DNA from: Argentina anserina
Lineage: Eukaryota; Streptophyta; Magnoliopsida; Rosales; Rosaceae
DNA length: 64,000 bases
Reading direction: 5' to 3'
Assembly (NCBI RefSeq): GCF_933775445.1
Contig: NC_065877.1
Coordinates: forward strand, 31,434,001-31,498,000
Shown piece after piece: positions 1-11,499 of the stretch (within the stretch, counting starts at the first letter, position 1; each line of letters begins with the position of its first letter). A model generated the notes under the pieces. It made no database searches and was not told the origin of the DNA. It was given only the letters and a program-made list of their open reading frames with translations. The translations under genes were made by a program, and so were the position numbers.

Positions 1-296
1 TACCATCCGCGCCATCGTTGCGCATTGCCAGTCGCTAGAACCGCCGACGTCCGCACTTTTAGAGAGTTGCGGACATCCGTTCTTGATCGGGCTTGTATAT
101 ATATAAACCATGTGATTAAAAGTGTGAAAGTAGTTGGAAAGGAAATATGAAGGGATTCTTTGGGAAATGAAAGTAGTTTGAATAGTTATGTGATCTACTA
201 CTCCATATACTAGCTAATGCCATTTATATACCCCATTATCCCATCATCTTCTCCATTCAGTGGCTTGTGTAGAGAATCAATCATCTCTGCTCTATG
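1..296 (-). pseudogene. AGO4: AGO4-like copy B, exon remnant left of the LTR insertion
   Basis: Bases 292-232 on the minus strand encode a stretch reading AEMIDSLHKPLNGEDDGIM. This matches the AGO4-clade PIWI exon that reads VEMIDALYKPL in copy A at 17549-17419. The exon's other half lies at about 5850-5754, on the far side of an inserted solo LTR; the 5-bp duplication CTATG (292-296 and 5754-5758) marks the junction. The exon would end at a GTATAT donor just below 232. Bases 1-230 are intron-like, with a GC-rich stretch at 1-90 that I do not recognise; later PIWI exons, if present, lie beyond the left edge. Confidence 0.75.
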
Positions 297-1974
297 TGTC
301 ACAATCCCGAATTTCGAATGATAAAAATTTGAATTTGAAGCCATGAAAACTCTAAACAATCTCAAATATATTGAAATCATCTTATCATAACAGTGTATCG
401 AAACTGAGTATACAACATGACTCAGTCGACTTGAATAATACACAACCAATGGAAATGTAAAATTCACTCAATCCTCACCACAAATAGCAGAAAAAAATCT
501 TCGACAATCTTCAGAGAAATCCCACTAATTCTGCTAATCCACACCTGCAGAACTATCCCCTACACCATAGAATAAGTGCACCGGGATTGTAAATGCAAAC
601 CCGATAACCTTTGCAGCTCGTATGAGTAAACCAGCAGTATAACACACATAGTATACAAGAGAAAAAATACCGAAAATATTTAATTATAAATGCACTCATA
701 AGTCACAGGACGACTCATCTGGATGTCTAAAAATATCTGAAAATATAAGTGCTCATGAGACATTGGGCAACTCATCTGTTTACCCAAATTACATTTATAA
801 TACGGGTACTCATGAGACCCATGTACTCATCTGTTACCCCTCATGCAGTATGCCGCAAGACACTGGGCAACTCATCTGTTACCCCTCATGCAGTACACCG
901 GAAAACATACTAGAGTTCTAATTGAATCATAACTGTCACCCGGCCAAGGCTAGGTTCTGATATGCCAACACGTCTGAAAACAAAAAACACGTCCGAAGAC
1001 AGAAAACGTTTTAACAAGACTGAATGTTAAAACCACGTACAATAATAATTCATCCATGTTATTGTACTGCAACAAAGCGACTCTTGCTCAAATAAAATAA
1101 ATATAGTAGCAACAATATAATTCATTTGAAAATAAGAACGTAACAATATATAATATAACAACTCATATATATGTATCGTATTTACCATTTATACACACAC
1201 ACAACCCACTATATTATATACATGTCATAGTTCACCGCCAAGGGTAGACTCGTCATAGTGAGATTTACTCACATTCACCATAGTCCATAATCACTAAAAC
1301 CTTTTTAAAATCATTTATTAAAATAGCGTTTCACTTACCCATGAACCGTAGACGATCAAGTTCACGTAATTAAACCAAAACATATTTTTAAAATAATTTT
1401 TATAAACTAGTGATGCAACGACTATGGTGACAACTCAAACTAAATTCAATAATTATAATACTACTTCGATCATGATGATTATTGTGAGGTTTACTCACCT
1501 TAATTCCCACATGCAACTTCCACGACACCGAAAACGATTTCCTCACTCGTTTCGTCGGTCACCTAATAGAATGATAAAATGCTTAGAAAACGATACGTAA
1601 AATATCAGGTGACGATTTTAGTACAGCTAAATGTTGTTCATAAAACACTGTTCATGGTTTACTGTTTTATTAAATACTGTTTACATTTACTGTTTTACTA
1701 AACATTGTTCACCGTAACTGTTCATGAACATTGTTCATAGTACTGTTTATGTGGCGCCACTGTTTACTGACCGCCATCAATGACCACCAAATTTCACCAC
1801 CACAATCTAAATGATATTCCGAACAACTTCTTAGTTTACCACAAAATCTAATTCTGAGCCTAAACACTTCAATTTAACTAAAACCGAAAAGCCCCAATTT
1901 AAAACCTATAATTTCTTTTCTTCAATTTTCCTAGCACACAACGATTTGGGTTAAATCTTTTAGAGGGTTTATAG

Positions 1975-4900
1975 TAGGGCTGGGAGTTGGTACCGAAAAA
2001 ATGGTACCAAAATCGTTCGTCCCGTACCGAATACCAACGGGACGGGATGAATCGGTACACATACCTGATATCGAACCGATACCGATACCGAAAGGCTATA
2101 ATCACGATGGGTCAGTTTCATATGATCCGATACCGAATGGTACCGACCCGAACCGGAAGTCTAAAACATATTTTTGCCCATATGTTTTTTTTCAGGTTTT
2201 AGGGTTTACAAAGACATTCCTCTCGCCTCCAATTGAGTTCTGACTCTTCTCCCTCCATCACCAATTCGCTTCTATCACTGATTCGCCTCCATCAATCGAC
2301 GCATCCTACAAGTGGTAGCTCCCTCCATCACTTATCCCTTCACCAATTCGTCTCTCAGAGTCTTTCCACCCAAGTTCTTCAATGGGAAACTGAAAGTAAG
2401 TGTTTCATACTGCGTTTCATACTGTGTTTATTTGATTTAGGTCAATGTTAGGGGTTAGATTTAGCCTTTAGGTCTGATACTCTGTTTATTTGATATGTGG
2501 CTTGTTGGAAGAGCTTATAGTGGATTTTGTCTCCTACTTCAACCAAACTTTTGATTTCTTATGCTTTGGAATTGTATTAATTGTGTATTGTTGAGTAGTG
2601 AGTCACATTGAGTGTATCAGTTAGAGCTATATATGTTTTGTTGTTTGATTTTGGTAAACTATTGGAGCTATATCAACTGTGTGTCTATTGGAGCTATATA
2701 TTTCCCGAAGCTATATGTTATTATGTTTTGTTGTTTAATTGATACTACTGCTCAAGGCAGAAAATTGTGTTACTCTCTGCATTGAAGAGCATGACATATT
2801 ATCTATTCTTCTTGCATAATTGAGATTAAACTCTATACACTGCTGTAATTAATTTATGACCTTTGTTCCTTGCTTTCTATTTGTTTTTCAGATAAAAAAG
2901 GATAAGAAGAGAGTCGAAGATGATCGAGTCGAAGATACAACACCAAAGGCTACAATTAGTAGTCTGTTGTTGGGTTCTTCCCAAGGTACATCTCCCTCAG
3001 TCCCTGAAACTAATGTAGTAGAATATGATGAACTTATTACTCGGGCTGCTAGAAAACGTAGCCCAATTTGGAAGCATTTTAAAGAGTATAAAGTTACTAA
3101 GATTGTTAAGGTGAAGGGGGGGAGAAGATATTGTCATAGAAAAATGGAGGGCTAAGTGTATTTACTGTCCTAAGGGTAAACTAGGAGATTATGCATGTGA
3201 TTCAACATCAAATGGAAATTCTGGGATGCATAGGCATATCAACAAAACCTGTAAGTTTTATCCGGGTAGGAGAAGTGTGCACAAAAATCATAAAGTGATT
3301 GATGGAGATAAAAGCAAGGGTAATACGATGAAAATGGTGGCATTTAATGAAGATGAAGTAATGCAGGCTTGTGTTGAAATGGTAGTAGTTGATGAGCTTC
3401 CTTTTAGCTTCGTTGAAAAGCAAGGGTTTAGGCATTTTTGTTTTGTTAAAATACCTCAGTGGACAGTCCCTTGTAGAAGAACTTTAGTGACTAAGTTTTT
3501 GGCTTTGTATGATAAGACGAAGAGGAAGTTGAAGCATAATATCAGTCACCATAGGGTATGCCTAACTACGGACACTTGGACAAGTGTTCAAAATGTTAAC
3601 TATATGGTGTTAACAGCCCACTTTGTTGATGACAAGTGGGAAATGCATAAGAGAGTAATCAATTTATGCCCTATATCTTCTCATAGTGGGAATTTAATTG
3701 GTCTTTTAATTGAGTCTTGTTTGCTACAATGGGGGATTAGCAAGGTTTTGACCATCACTGTCGATGCAGCAACAAATAAGTGTGCTATTGAGTATGTTAG
3801 GTCCAAACTGAACAAAAGAGAAAAATCAGAAGCATTTTAGGTGGTAAGTACATGCATGTAAGGTGCACATCACATATCACTAATTTGATTGTTGGAATTG
3901 GATTGAAAATGCTGAATAAAGCAGTGTTGGCCATTAGAAATGCAATGAAGTATGTGCGTTCTTCAGCATCAAGGTTAGACAGTTTTAAGGCTGCTGTAGC
4001 AAAGGAAGAGATCCCTTGTAAAGGCTTGTGCGTTATGGACGTTCCCACAAGGTGGAATTCAACATTTCTTATGTTGGAATCTGCTTATAAGTTCAAAGCA
4101 GCCTTTGTAAGAATGGAAGTGGAAAATGCTGATTTTGTAGCCTATTTCAAGGAGCCTGATGAAGAGTTTGATGAGGATGGTAATATGATTTCAACCATAG
4201 GTAAGAGGAGGAAAGTGGGGCCACCTAGTCACGAATATTGGGATAAGGCTGAAGTGTTTGTGCAATTTATTAGGGTATTTTATGAAGTTATCCTAAGAGT
4301 TAGTGCAAGTAACAAACCAACCATCCACACTACATTTCATGATATTTTGTCTATGGAAAAGGAGATTGAAAAGCTCTTTGTGCTTGATTAATTGCAAACA
4401 CACTCGGCATCCGAGAAAGTTTTGATGGACATGGCCAAGAATATGCAAGAGAAGTTCTCAAGTATTACAGGAGCTATAAAGACTTGAATCCATTGGTGTT
4501 TATGGGGCTGATCCTTGATCCTCGATTTAGGCTACAACACATAACTCACTTGTTCAATTGTGTAGAGTTGGGGCAAGAAGAGGTGGAGCGTAAAACGACG
4601 GAGTTACGTGGAGTTTTATTGTCATTGTATGATGAATATGCACCAAAGGATGTCCCTGCACAAAAGAAGGTTGTGAAAGAGGTTGAAAGCTTAGTCGAAA
4701 GCACCATTACTAGCACTAGTAGTAGAGGATATAATTCCTACATTAGTGATTGGAATTAGCTTTGTGAATTGCTGAACTTGTGATGTTATTTTTAAACTAA
4801 ATGTTGTTTGAATTTGTGATGGTGATGTACAGATGAAGATTACATGTATCTTTTATGTGAATTTTGTTTATGATGGATCATAGTTAGTGTAGTTAATCAT

Positions 4901-5103
4901 GTATAAGTAGGTCAGCAAGGTGCACACTGGAATCTGCCAGTTTAGTACCGAAAAAGTACAGAACGGTACCGAAACCGAACGGTATCGGTTTAGTTCGGTA
5001 TCGAGGTTGAAAATAGCGGTAACAAACCGATACCGAAATATAAAATCGGTATGCTATCGGTATGAGCTGAATCCCGAACCGTCCCATACCGGTCTCAGCC
5101 CTA
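1975..5103 (+). mobile_element. hAT-superfamily DNA transposon, degenerate, inserted in the LTR
   Basis: The ends are short inverted repeats: TAGGGCTGGGA at 1975 and the complement of TCTCAGCCCTA ending at 5103. The 8-bp target duplications GTTTATAG (1967-1974) and GTTTGTAG (5104-5111) differ at one base. Eight-base duplications and the encoded transposase remnant place it in hAT. Both subterminal regions (about 1990-2160 and 4945-5095) are dense in GGTACCG/CGGTA-type motifs on both strands, as expected for transposase-binding iterons. It inserted into the solo LTR after the LTR had entered the AGO4-like pseudogene. Confidence 0.92.
2885..4759 (+). pseudogene. hAT transposase remnant (BED zinc finger, ricesleeper-like)
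   Basis: Coding blocks appear in order. They begin with a BED-type zinc finger (CIYCPKGKLGDYACD, then MHRHINKTC) at about 3120-3260. Next comes the RNase-H-like catalytic core, with TTDTWTS (about 3570) and TVDAAT (about 3760), then RCTSHITNLIV (about 3860-3895), PTRWNST (about 4045) and DPRFRLQ (about 4520). The frame breaks near 3118 (a G-run), at 3838 (stop, then frame shift) and near 4390, and the C-terminal hAT dimerisation domain is not visible before the stop at 4759. The element therefore cannot make its own transposase. Confidence 0.9.
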
Positions 5104-6804
5104 GTTTGTAGTATGGAATGACACCTTCAAAATGGGACAAAAATCTTACCGATTGGTTGCTGGAGGATGGATATCTGACAAGTTGAAGTTCGGCGAAATA
5201 TGCATTTTCGGGGGAACTTCCGGGCTTCACCGCTCTCAAACGGCAGCGAGATAGTGGGTGGCGCTGCCACCAATCGACAGGGGACACAACAACCTTTCAA
5301 ACGTGACCGGTGTGCCGCTCTATGGTGGCCGAACGGCCCAAAGTCGGCCGCTCGGTGAGAGAATTTCTGGATTTTTTTCTGGGGTGAACAGTACGCATCC
5401 GAATTTCTGATTTTTCTCCCCCTTTTTTCTCTTTAATTCCCATATTTATACTATTTTCCAAAAATGTCCAAATATCTTTTTATTCGTAACTTCTTCATAT
5501 GAACTCCGATTTAGACGTGCCGCGTGTCCACGAATTCGTATCGACGAGCTCTACGACTTTCATGTAAGAAGTTTTTTAGGAAACCCAATTAGTCAAAAGT
5601 CAACTCTTAGACTCGTTAAATTGAACGTTCCCGAATAATTAATCTTTCGAACCATTTTGTTTTTCATCCTCGTGAAATAAAATTAGACAATGACTAATTA
5701 AATAATATCAGGAAACTCATTGGAAATTAGATATGAATTTTTGAAGTATTACACTATGAACTTTTTGTGTCCTTACCGCTGCTCTATACCGTGAAATTTG
5801 TGGCAATTCCAGAGAACCAACAACCTGATAGCTCCAAAAAATTATAGGAGAAAAAATAAATGAAGTGGAAGATGTATCAAAAGAAACTAAACAATGTATT
5901 ACTGCAGCGACAGAAGGAATATCTGATCGACTGGAGGCCCATGAGATACATCCATCCCCAAAATCATTGTAGGAGTATCGTTTATCAAAGGAACAAGCCC
6001 GGAGTATTCTGCTGCCAACAATGAATTTATTCCGCCAAGCTGAATAATAACAAACAGAAGAAATTAATTGTGTCCGCAAATAAAAAAGTAGAGACAGAAT
6101 TCCAGCTTTAGTTACTTGCCTTGCAATTGGTTTTCAGTACATTAGTGAGGTACTGTTCAGAAAGCGCACTTTCATCATTTCTTTGTAGGTGCCGTCTCTC
6201 CCTAGTATTACTTTTTGGAGGAGAAATGCACTGTGTGACGATACCCCAGTCAACATGGCATCGTTTTTTCCAGGGTTCTGTACAATGTAGATGAGCATAA
6301 AGCCATACCATAAATATCAGAAGTTTTTCTTTCTCGTGAAATACAGAGAATGAATTGTGGTTTTTCAGGAAGAGCTAGAATCCGGTCAAACATCTTTTCA
6401 ACTCTTTTAACAGGGATCTTTAAACTTGGGTTCCTCAAGCAATATTTTAGGCACGTAAAAATGCTGCACAGTTAACATCAATTTGAGACAGTACCAAGTT
6501 TAGAAACAAACAAAAAATCACTGTCAGCGTAGCCTACAATGCCCTTCTTCCTCCCAGTGTCACGAAGCTGCTCTGATATGCTATTAGCGTCACAATTTTC
6601 CGAAGAGAAGTTGACAACAACCCATTTGTCAATGGGTTTAGACTTCAGAAAGGGTCTGGTACGAGGGAGGTAGGAGCATCAGTATGCTGAATTATGGCTA
6701 AACTAACGTTAAAATTCGTGGTCAAAAAGGAAAAGAATCAAACTCAGCATTTGTCTCAAGAGTCGAAGATAAACTGAAATACTGAATGTATGTAATTCAT
6801 AATC

Positions 6805-7550
6805 AAGGTGAGCATAAAGATCGGGGTAAAGTGATCTTGAGTAAAGCAATTCAACCCCGCAAAACTCTTGTTGTTTGGAAAGCTCTTCATGGGCGTTTAC
6901 TAACTGATGATGCTTTACAACGGCGAGGTTTTTCACTTCAATCTCGTTGCCTCCTTTGTGGAATTCATGCATAATCGAGTACACATCTTCTTTTGTATTG
7001 TTCTGAAATTGTGGCTTTATGGAAATGAGTTTGCCTTCTATTTTCTCATTCATTCTCGCCTTGGGGTACCCTTGATGAAATGTTTAATGGTGTTGGTGTT
7101 TCAGCGTTCCCAAAACCTAAACATCAACTTTAGTTTCTAGTATCCTGTAATCTAATTTAGTTTATTTGGATCACTAGGAATCTAATGCGTTTCGAATGTA
7201 AGATTTTTAATATGTTAGAAGCCCAACGTCATCTTTTGGAATTGTTCAGAGAATCTGCTTTATATTCTTTTCATCCTTACAAGAAACATCACGAGATGTC
7301 TATTTTCTCTATTCTTGGTATCTTACAATTGTCTGCCAATGCTACCAGCTTCATCCCGTTATTTGATTAAAGGTTTTTTGGCTGAGGGTTTGCTATTTGC
7401 TAGGGTTTTTATATCTATGGTTTTGGATGTGTGTGTACACATGTCGGATTGAGCTTTTGTTTATTTTTTTGTTAGAATTTATCAGACATAGGAGATCAGG
7501 TTTTTTACCCCCTCCTTTGATAAATAAATCAATTAATTAAAAAAAACATT
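6805..7550 (+). mobile_element. 5'-truncated LINE (L1-type) 3' end
   Basis: On the plus strand, bases 6805-6970 encode a reverse-transcriptase zinc-binding (zf-RVT) segment: KAIQPRKTLVVWKALHGRLL and RGFSLQSRCLLCGIHA. The spacing of aromatic, Cys and His residues is typical of plant LINE ORF2 C-termini. After further degenerate sequence comes a 3' end ending in AATAAATCAATTAATTAAAAAAAA (about 7520-7550). It sits antisense inside an intron of AGO4-like copy B. I could not define target-site duplications with certainty, and the left boundary is approximate. Confidence 0.75.
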
Positions 7551-8492
7551 TGATGAAAAAAAAAGTGTATGTGTGTGGAGAGAGAGAGAGAATCTCCACA
7601 AATATGGGAAGAATCAAGTTGTGAAGAACATAAAACTTGGGATTTTTGGGAGATTGTGTTACTGATGTCATGATGTATGCTACTGATTTTCTTTTTTGCT
7701 TGCATTTTCTTTGAAAATGAAAAATTGAAAGCTTTCAAATAATTACAAGAAAAAAAAAAGATACAATACCTTGCCATTGTGGTTCCATCTCCCATCTGAA
7801 GGCATGCAATCACAATTGTTTCCTACCTTCAACTGTTCATCAAAAGCAAATGCCTTAGAAGATGATTAGATTCAGTATCAAGGACAAGTAGACATTTCTA
7901 ACCTTCGGAGCCTCAAGCACACGACCTTCAATCTTTGTCAATTCATTCTTAATGTCTATTCCGCATGCAGCAAGCACATGATCATCATTGTAGCCACAAT
8001 TCTTTACTTCCTGTGACGTCAATGATTAAAAGAATATTGCAACATGCACAAGTAAAAAAAAAAAGAGGCATTCTGGGGACATGCAAAACTTACATTAGTC
8101 AAACTACCTATTCTATCCTCAGGCGACTGCCTTGAATTTCCAACTATAGATGCTCTTTGATTTGGAGTCGGTGCTTTTTTATATCGTTGGAGTGAAACAA
8201 GGCGGCAGAGCTAAAACAATAAGAGAAGGGAAATGGGTTTAATGGGGGGAACAACAAGTTAAGAACATAAGAGATAGAGAACATTAGTTATACGAACTAC
8301 AGAACAGGCTACAGACCTCAAGTGGAACATAGTTGGGCCTATTTGGTTTGCCAACATCAAGACATGGCAGGTTTGCTGAATCAATGAGTTTTATGCGACG
8401 ATGTTGGGTAAAATACTCGTATACAATGATGTCCACCGTCTGCTCCTTAGTAGTGCCAGCATGACTTTTCAATTTCAAAGGAAAACTAAAGA

Positions 8493-8608
8493 AAAGAATA
8501 GTAGAAGACAACAAAATTCTCAGGTAGGATGAACACTTAAGCCAACAGGCAAAGAATAGTAGAAGACAACAAAATTCTCAGGTAGGACGAACACTTTAAG
8601 CCAACAGG
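8493..8608. repeat. 58-bp tandem duplication in an intron of AGO4-like copy B
   Basis: Two adjacent units of 58 bp start at 8493 and 8551. Each contains GAATAGTAGAAGACAACAAA and ends near GCCAACAGGCA, with only a few differences between them. The block lies just upstream (minus-strand sense) of the PAZ exon, close to its splice acceptor. Confidence 0.85.
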
Positions 8609-10353
8609 CAAGGAATTTACTTTGGGAGATAACCACATACTATTGCTCACTGCAGCGCTTCTGGCTCAAGCCTGTAATTTTGAATTCCATGTTGCTATGT
8701 GTTGTCTTTATCCTCATATTCTTAAGAATTCTTTTAGCCTGAATGTTAAAATGAGATGATTATTCAGAAACCATAGTTGATGGCTACATCTGAACCTTGA
8801 CAACCATTAATATATTTTTTTAACCTTTGACCAGTCAATGTTGTGGACGTTGTTTACACCCTGACCCAGGTTAGCTTTCAGAAATTCAATCACTGGTCTA
8901 GGTGTTAAGATCACTGTAGTAGAGATATCTGCAAGAATCCATAAAAACAAGTGACAAGTGTAGGCAACTACAGAAATCAAAGAAATGACAAGAAATGAGT
9001 GGGACGGAAACTTGAATGGAATCCCTGAACAGTACTTAAAGTTCCTTGATTGTCTTGATTTTCTTTAACAGGAGTGAAGCGTCTGGAGTCATCCTGAAAG
9101 AATGACTGTCTTACTAGAAGACATCGCCTGTGCATGTTTGGCGTGATTGTGAAAAAAAGTTCCAAGGAAATCGCACTACAGTAACAGGAAAGCAATGAAG
9201 TAAATTAACACATGAGAAAGATTAATACATGTTAGCTGCTTGCTACCTTAAGACCATGTGTCCATGTCTAGCACCCTCAACGCATCTCGGCCCTCATCTG
9301 CATCAGCTCCTCTAAGGGCAAGAGCAATTGGCTTCAGAGGTATTTTTTCAGCATAACTTATCTTTACATTGAAAGTCTTTGTCCGAATAGATTGTTTCAT
9401 TCGTTTTTCAGAGATATTAGAACACCCAGTTTCACTATAACATCAAGAAAAATAATTAAAACAAGACAAAAAATACAGATCAGACAGTGCAGGCGATTTT
9501 TGACAAAAACGAATTTTAATGTCAAAGAGTGGGATAAGGTACAGTGAAGCCATACAGCCGAGGAAGTGATTCCTCCAGCAGAACTGTGTAATTGAGCTTA
9601 TGCAGTGGGAGATGACCAACTGTGTACAGAGCTTTCTCCCCATCATATGCAAAGTTTCTGCCATAACGTTCCACAAAGTATGTTTGATAAAGCTTATCAA
9701 TCAGTTTTTGCCCAATTCCTGTGCCTGGAAGAACTGGCTTATTATCTTTATATGACTACCTGCAAATTAAATAGTATTACTGTTGGAGATGAGAAATCTC
9801 ACATCTAAAAAGTGATAAAGAAAATAAAATTTATAACACATAATCTGCTATATATAACCCAATAAATCATTTCTACAAATCCCACAAATCACGCTCACAA
9901 TTACATTATCACATTGATATAATCCAGAGTAATACAATAAACTCAAATCACATAAAATTCATATGGCTTTATATACAAAATACTGGTAAAATACAGCATC
10001 TGGATTTTTCACTAAAACTTTAAAATGGTTTGCACGCAAAGGTATGCGCCGTCCAGTAGTTCCAGTCTCCTGTGGTGTGGCCTAGTCATAATAAAATACT
10101 TGGGACGAGCCACTAGTTCTGGCTTCGAGTTGGTATTGGCGTGAATCACGGAGGGAGAGGGAATTAAGGGATGAATTATTGTTAAAGTGAATGATTACTT
10201 GATTATATATAGGGCATTAGTATGTATAGATTGATTAAGTGTGTAATATACTTTTGTACTTGGGCTCTGTTTTTTTTGGGTTTTTTTTTTTTGAGTTTGG
10301 TGCGAGCTCGGCTGGCATAACCCGCAGCATCCTCCTCCCGGCCCTCTACGCTG

Positions 10354-10445
10354 CTTCCAGCAGCTAGTGAACTTGGTCACAGCCTTGGACCCTCCGAAAC
10401 AACGTGCTTGGCCAACTCACCAGGACGCACAAGCCTCACAGCAAC
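10354..10445 (-). pseudogene. Histone H2B C-terminal fragment inside the copia-like element
   Basis: On the minus strand this encodes [19 protein letters not shown] followed, after a one-base deletion, by KAVTKFTS. This is the H2B C-terminal helix and tail (family consensus [26 protein letters not shown]). Sequence before VAVRL no longer resembles H2B. The fragment is antisense to the retroelement and about 385 bp from the H2A fragment on the same strand. Confidence 0.85.
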
Positions 10446-10829
10446 CATCGTCATCGAGGCTGCGGTCCAGCGGTCCAGAGTTTCTATTTTGCTTTCCTCT
10501 GGTATCATATTTTGCTGTGCGGCCAATTCATATTGCTTTCCAAGTACGAACTCATTCATTTGGAGAAACTTGTGAAGTATAAACCTCATTGAGCCCATTG
10601 TTGGGGTCTGCAAGAAACTACCTCTTCTGCTCTCCTCATGTCCAGCGGTCCTCCCACGCCGCCCGCCTGTGCTCTTCCGTGGTATCCCGCCCGTGATCTT
10701 CCACCGCCGCCTCGACTCCCAAGCTGCAATTCCAAGTCTCGCACCTGCCTCGACTCCCCCCGCTGCACCTCCAAGTCCCGCACCTTCGACGACTTCTCCA
10801 CCGAAATCCTCACACCTTCCGCCGCACCA

Positions 10830-11003
10830 CACTCCTCCATTGGCAATAGTCACAGACCCCAAAATCTTGCTCAGCTCCTCGTCGTTCCTCCGCACGATTC
10901 GATTCTTCTTGTTGTCCCTAGCTGCATTTCCAGCAAGCTCCAAGACCTCAGCAGCGAGGTACTCAAGAACAGCCGAGAGATACACCGGAGCTCTGGCACG
11001 CTC
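10830..11003 (-). pseudogene. Histone H2A core fragment inside the copia-like element
   Basis: On the minus strand this lies in an open frame (11114-10377) and reads [20 protein letters not shown], then [17 protein letters not shown], then [20 protein letters not shown]. That is the H2A histone-fold core including the acidic-patch helix. About seven residues (the PRHIQLA segment) are missing between NRIV and RNDEEL, an in-frame deletion. The N-terminal helix and C-terminal tail are absent. The open frame continues into non-histone sequence, so it is a captured fragment and not a functional histone. Confidence 0.9.
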
Positions 11004-11039
11004 CCCAGAGTCACCACCACCCGACGTCGTTGGAAACGA

Positions 11040-11215
11040 CGCTGCGATTCCACAATAGTTCGGGTAATCTCCCGACCCGCCCGCCCGCCCGGATCCGATT
11101 TCGGACCGGCCCAAAACAAATCCGACCCGACCCGGCTCATATCAGATCCGACCCGGACCAGCTTCGACCCGACCCAGACCAGCTTCAACCAGACCCGACC
11201 TGGACCAGATTTGAG
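11040..11215. repeat. Degenerate GACCCG/GACCAG-rich repeat tract
   Basis: A GC-rich stretch is built from variants of CCGACCCG and GACCAGCTTC (for example CGACCCGACCCAGACCAG). It lies between the histone H2A fragment and the copia RNase H remnant and contrasts strongly with the AT-rich surroundings. Confidence 0.7.
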
Positions 11216-11231
11216 AGTGCAGGTTCACCGA

Positions 11232-11499
11232 CGGTGCACGTGTGCAGAATATAGAGGTATGCAAATTATTATGGCTTAGAAATTTGCTACAAGATTTTGG
11301 TATTAAGTCAGAGTGTGCTATGCAGTTGTACTGTGACAACAAGGCAGCAATTGATATTTCCCAGAGTCATGTTCAACACGATCGTACAAAACATGTGGAA
11401 GTTGATCGTCACTTTATAAAGGAGAAACTAGACGCAAAAATCATCAGTTTTCCTTTTGTTCCAACAGAAGAGCAACTTGCCGATATGCTCACAAAATGA
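11232..11499 (+). pseudogene. Ty1/copia RNase H C-terminal remnant
   Basis: The plus-strand frame reads LLWLRNLLQDFGIK, then LYCDNKAAIDIS, then DRTKHVEVDRHFIKEKLD and EEQLADMLTK, ending at a stop at 11499. These are the conserved final motifs of copia polyproteins (CDN.AA, H.RTKHIE.D.HFI, Q.AD.LTK). Everything upstream in gag-pol is missing. The purine tract and the 3' LTR follow within 80 bp. Confidence 0.93.

Larger units (their letters stand above)
297..5753 (-). mobile_element. Solo LTR (probably Ty3/gypsy type), split by a nested hAT element
   Basis: On the minus strand the element begins TGTAATACTTC at 5753 and ends TGTGACA at 297. It is flanked by a perfect 5-bp target duplication, CTATG (292-296 and 5754-5758). 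Without the hAT at 1975-5103 it is about 2.3 kb. A TATA-like ATAAATAT lies near 5440-5455. It shares blocks with the solo LTR at 44893-47847: one around 5536-5565 (GTCGTAGAGCTCGTCGATACG) and another at about 535-640 containing CACCGGGATTGTAAA. No gag-pol coding is visible, so it is a solo LTR or LTR-like remnant. Gypsy assignment rests only on the TGTAA...TTACA-type termini and is inference. Confidence 0.85.
5754..10133 (-). pseudogene. AGO4: AGO4-like copy B, main body (N domain through PIWI start)
   Basis: Read right to left, AGO4-clade exons occur in the normal order. Part of exon 1 is at about 10120-9995 and exon 2 at about 9740-9540 (IGQKLIDKLYQTY, FAYDGEKALYTVG). N/L1 exons follow near 9430-9250, 9145-9000 and 8930-8825, with an L1/PAZ-border exon near 8745-8640. 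The PAZ exon at about 8480-8310 reads VDIIVYEYFTQHRRIKLI and LPCLDVGKPNRPNY. Next come 8215-8100 (LVSLQRYKKAP), 8010-7905 (LAACGIDIKNELTKIEGRVLEAPK), 7830-7770, 6675-6520 (KWVVVNFS), 6440-6310 (PQFILCIS), 6270-6120 (PWKKRCHVDWGIVTQCISPPK), 6040-5900 and 5850-5754. Exon 1 and the PIWI DVSHG exon carry single-base shifts. Three insertions (LTR, LINE, copia-like element) interrupt it. It retains the PAZ exons that copy A has lost. Confidence 0.88.

Noticed and set aside
10638..11279. Plus-strand 213-codon frame, proline/serine rich
   Set aside because: It is the antisense of the captured H2A fragment and the GACCCG repeat; the sequence has no domain, whereas the minus strand is clearly histone.
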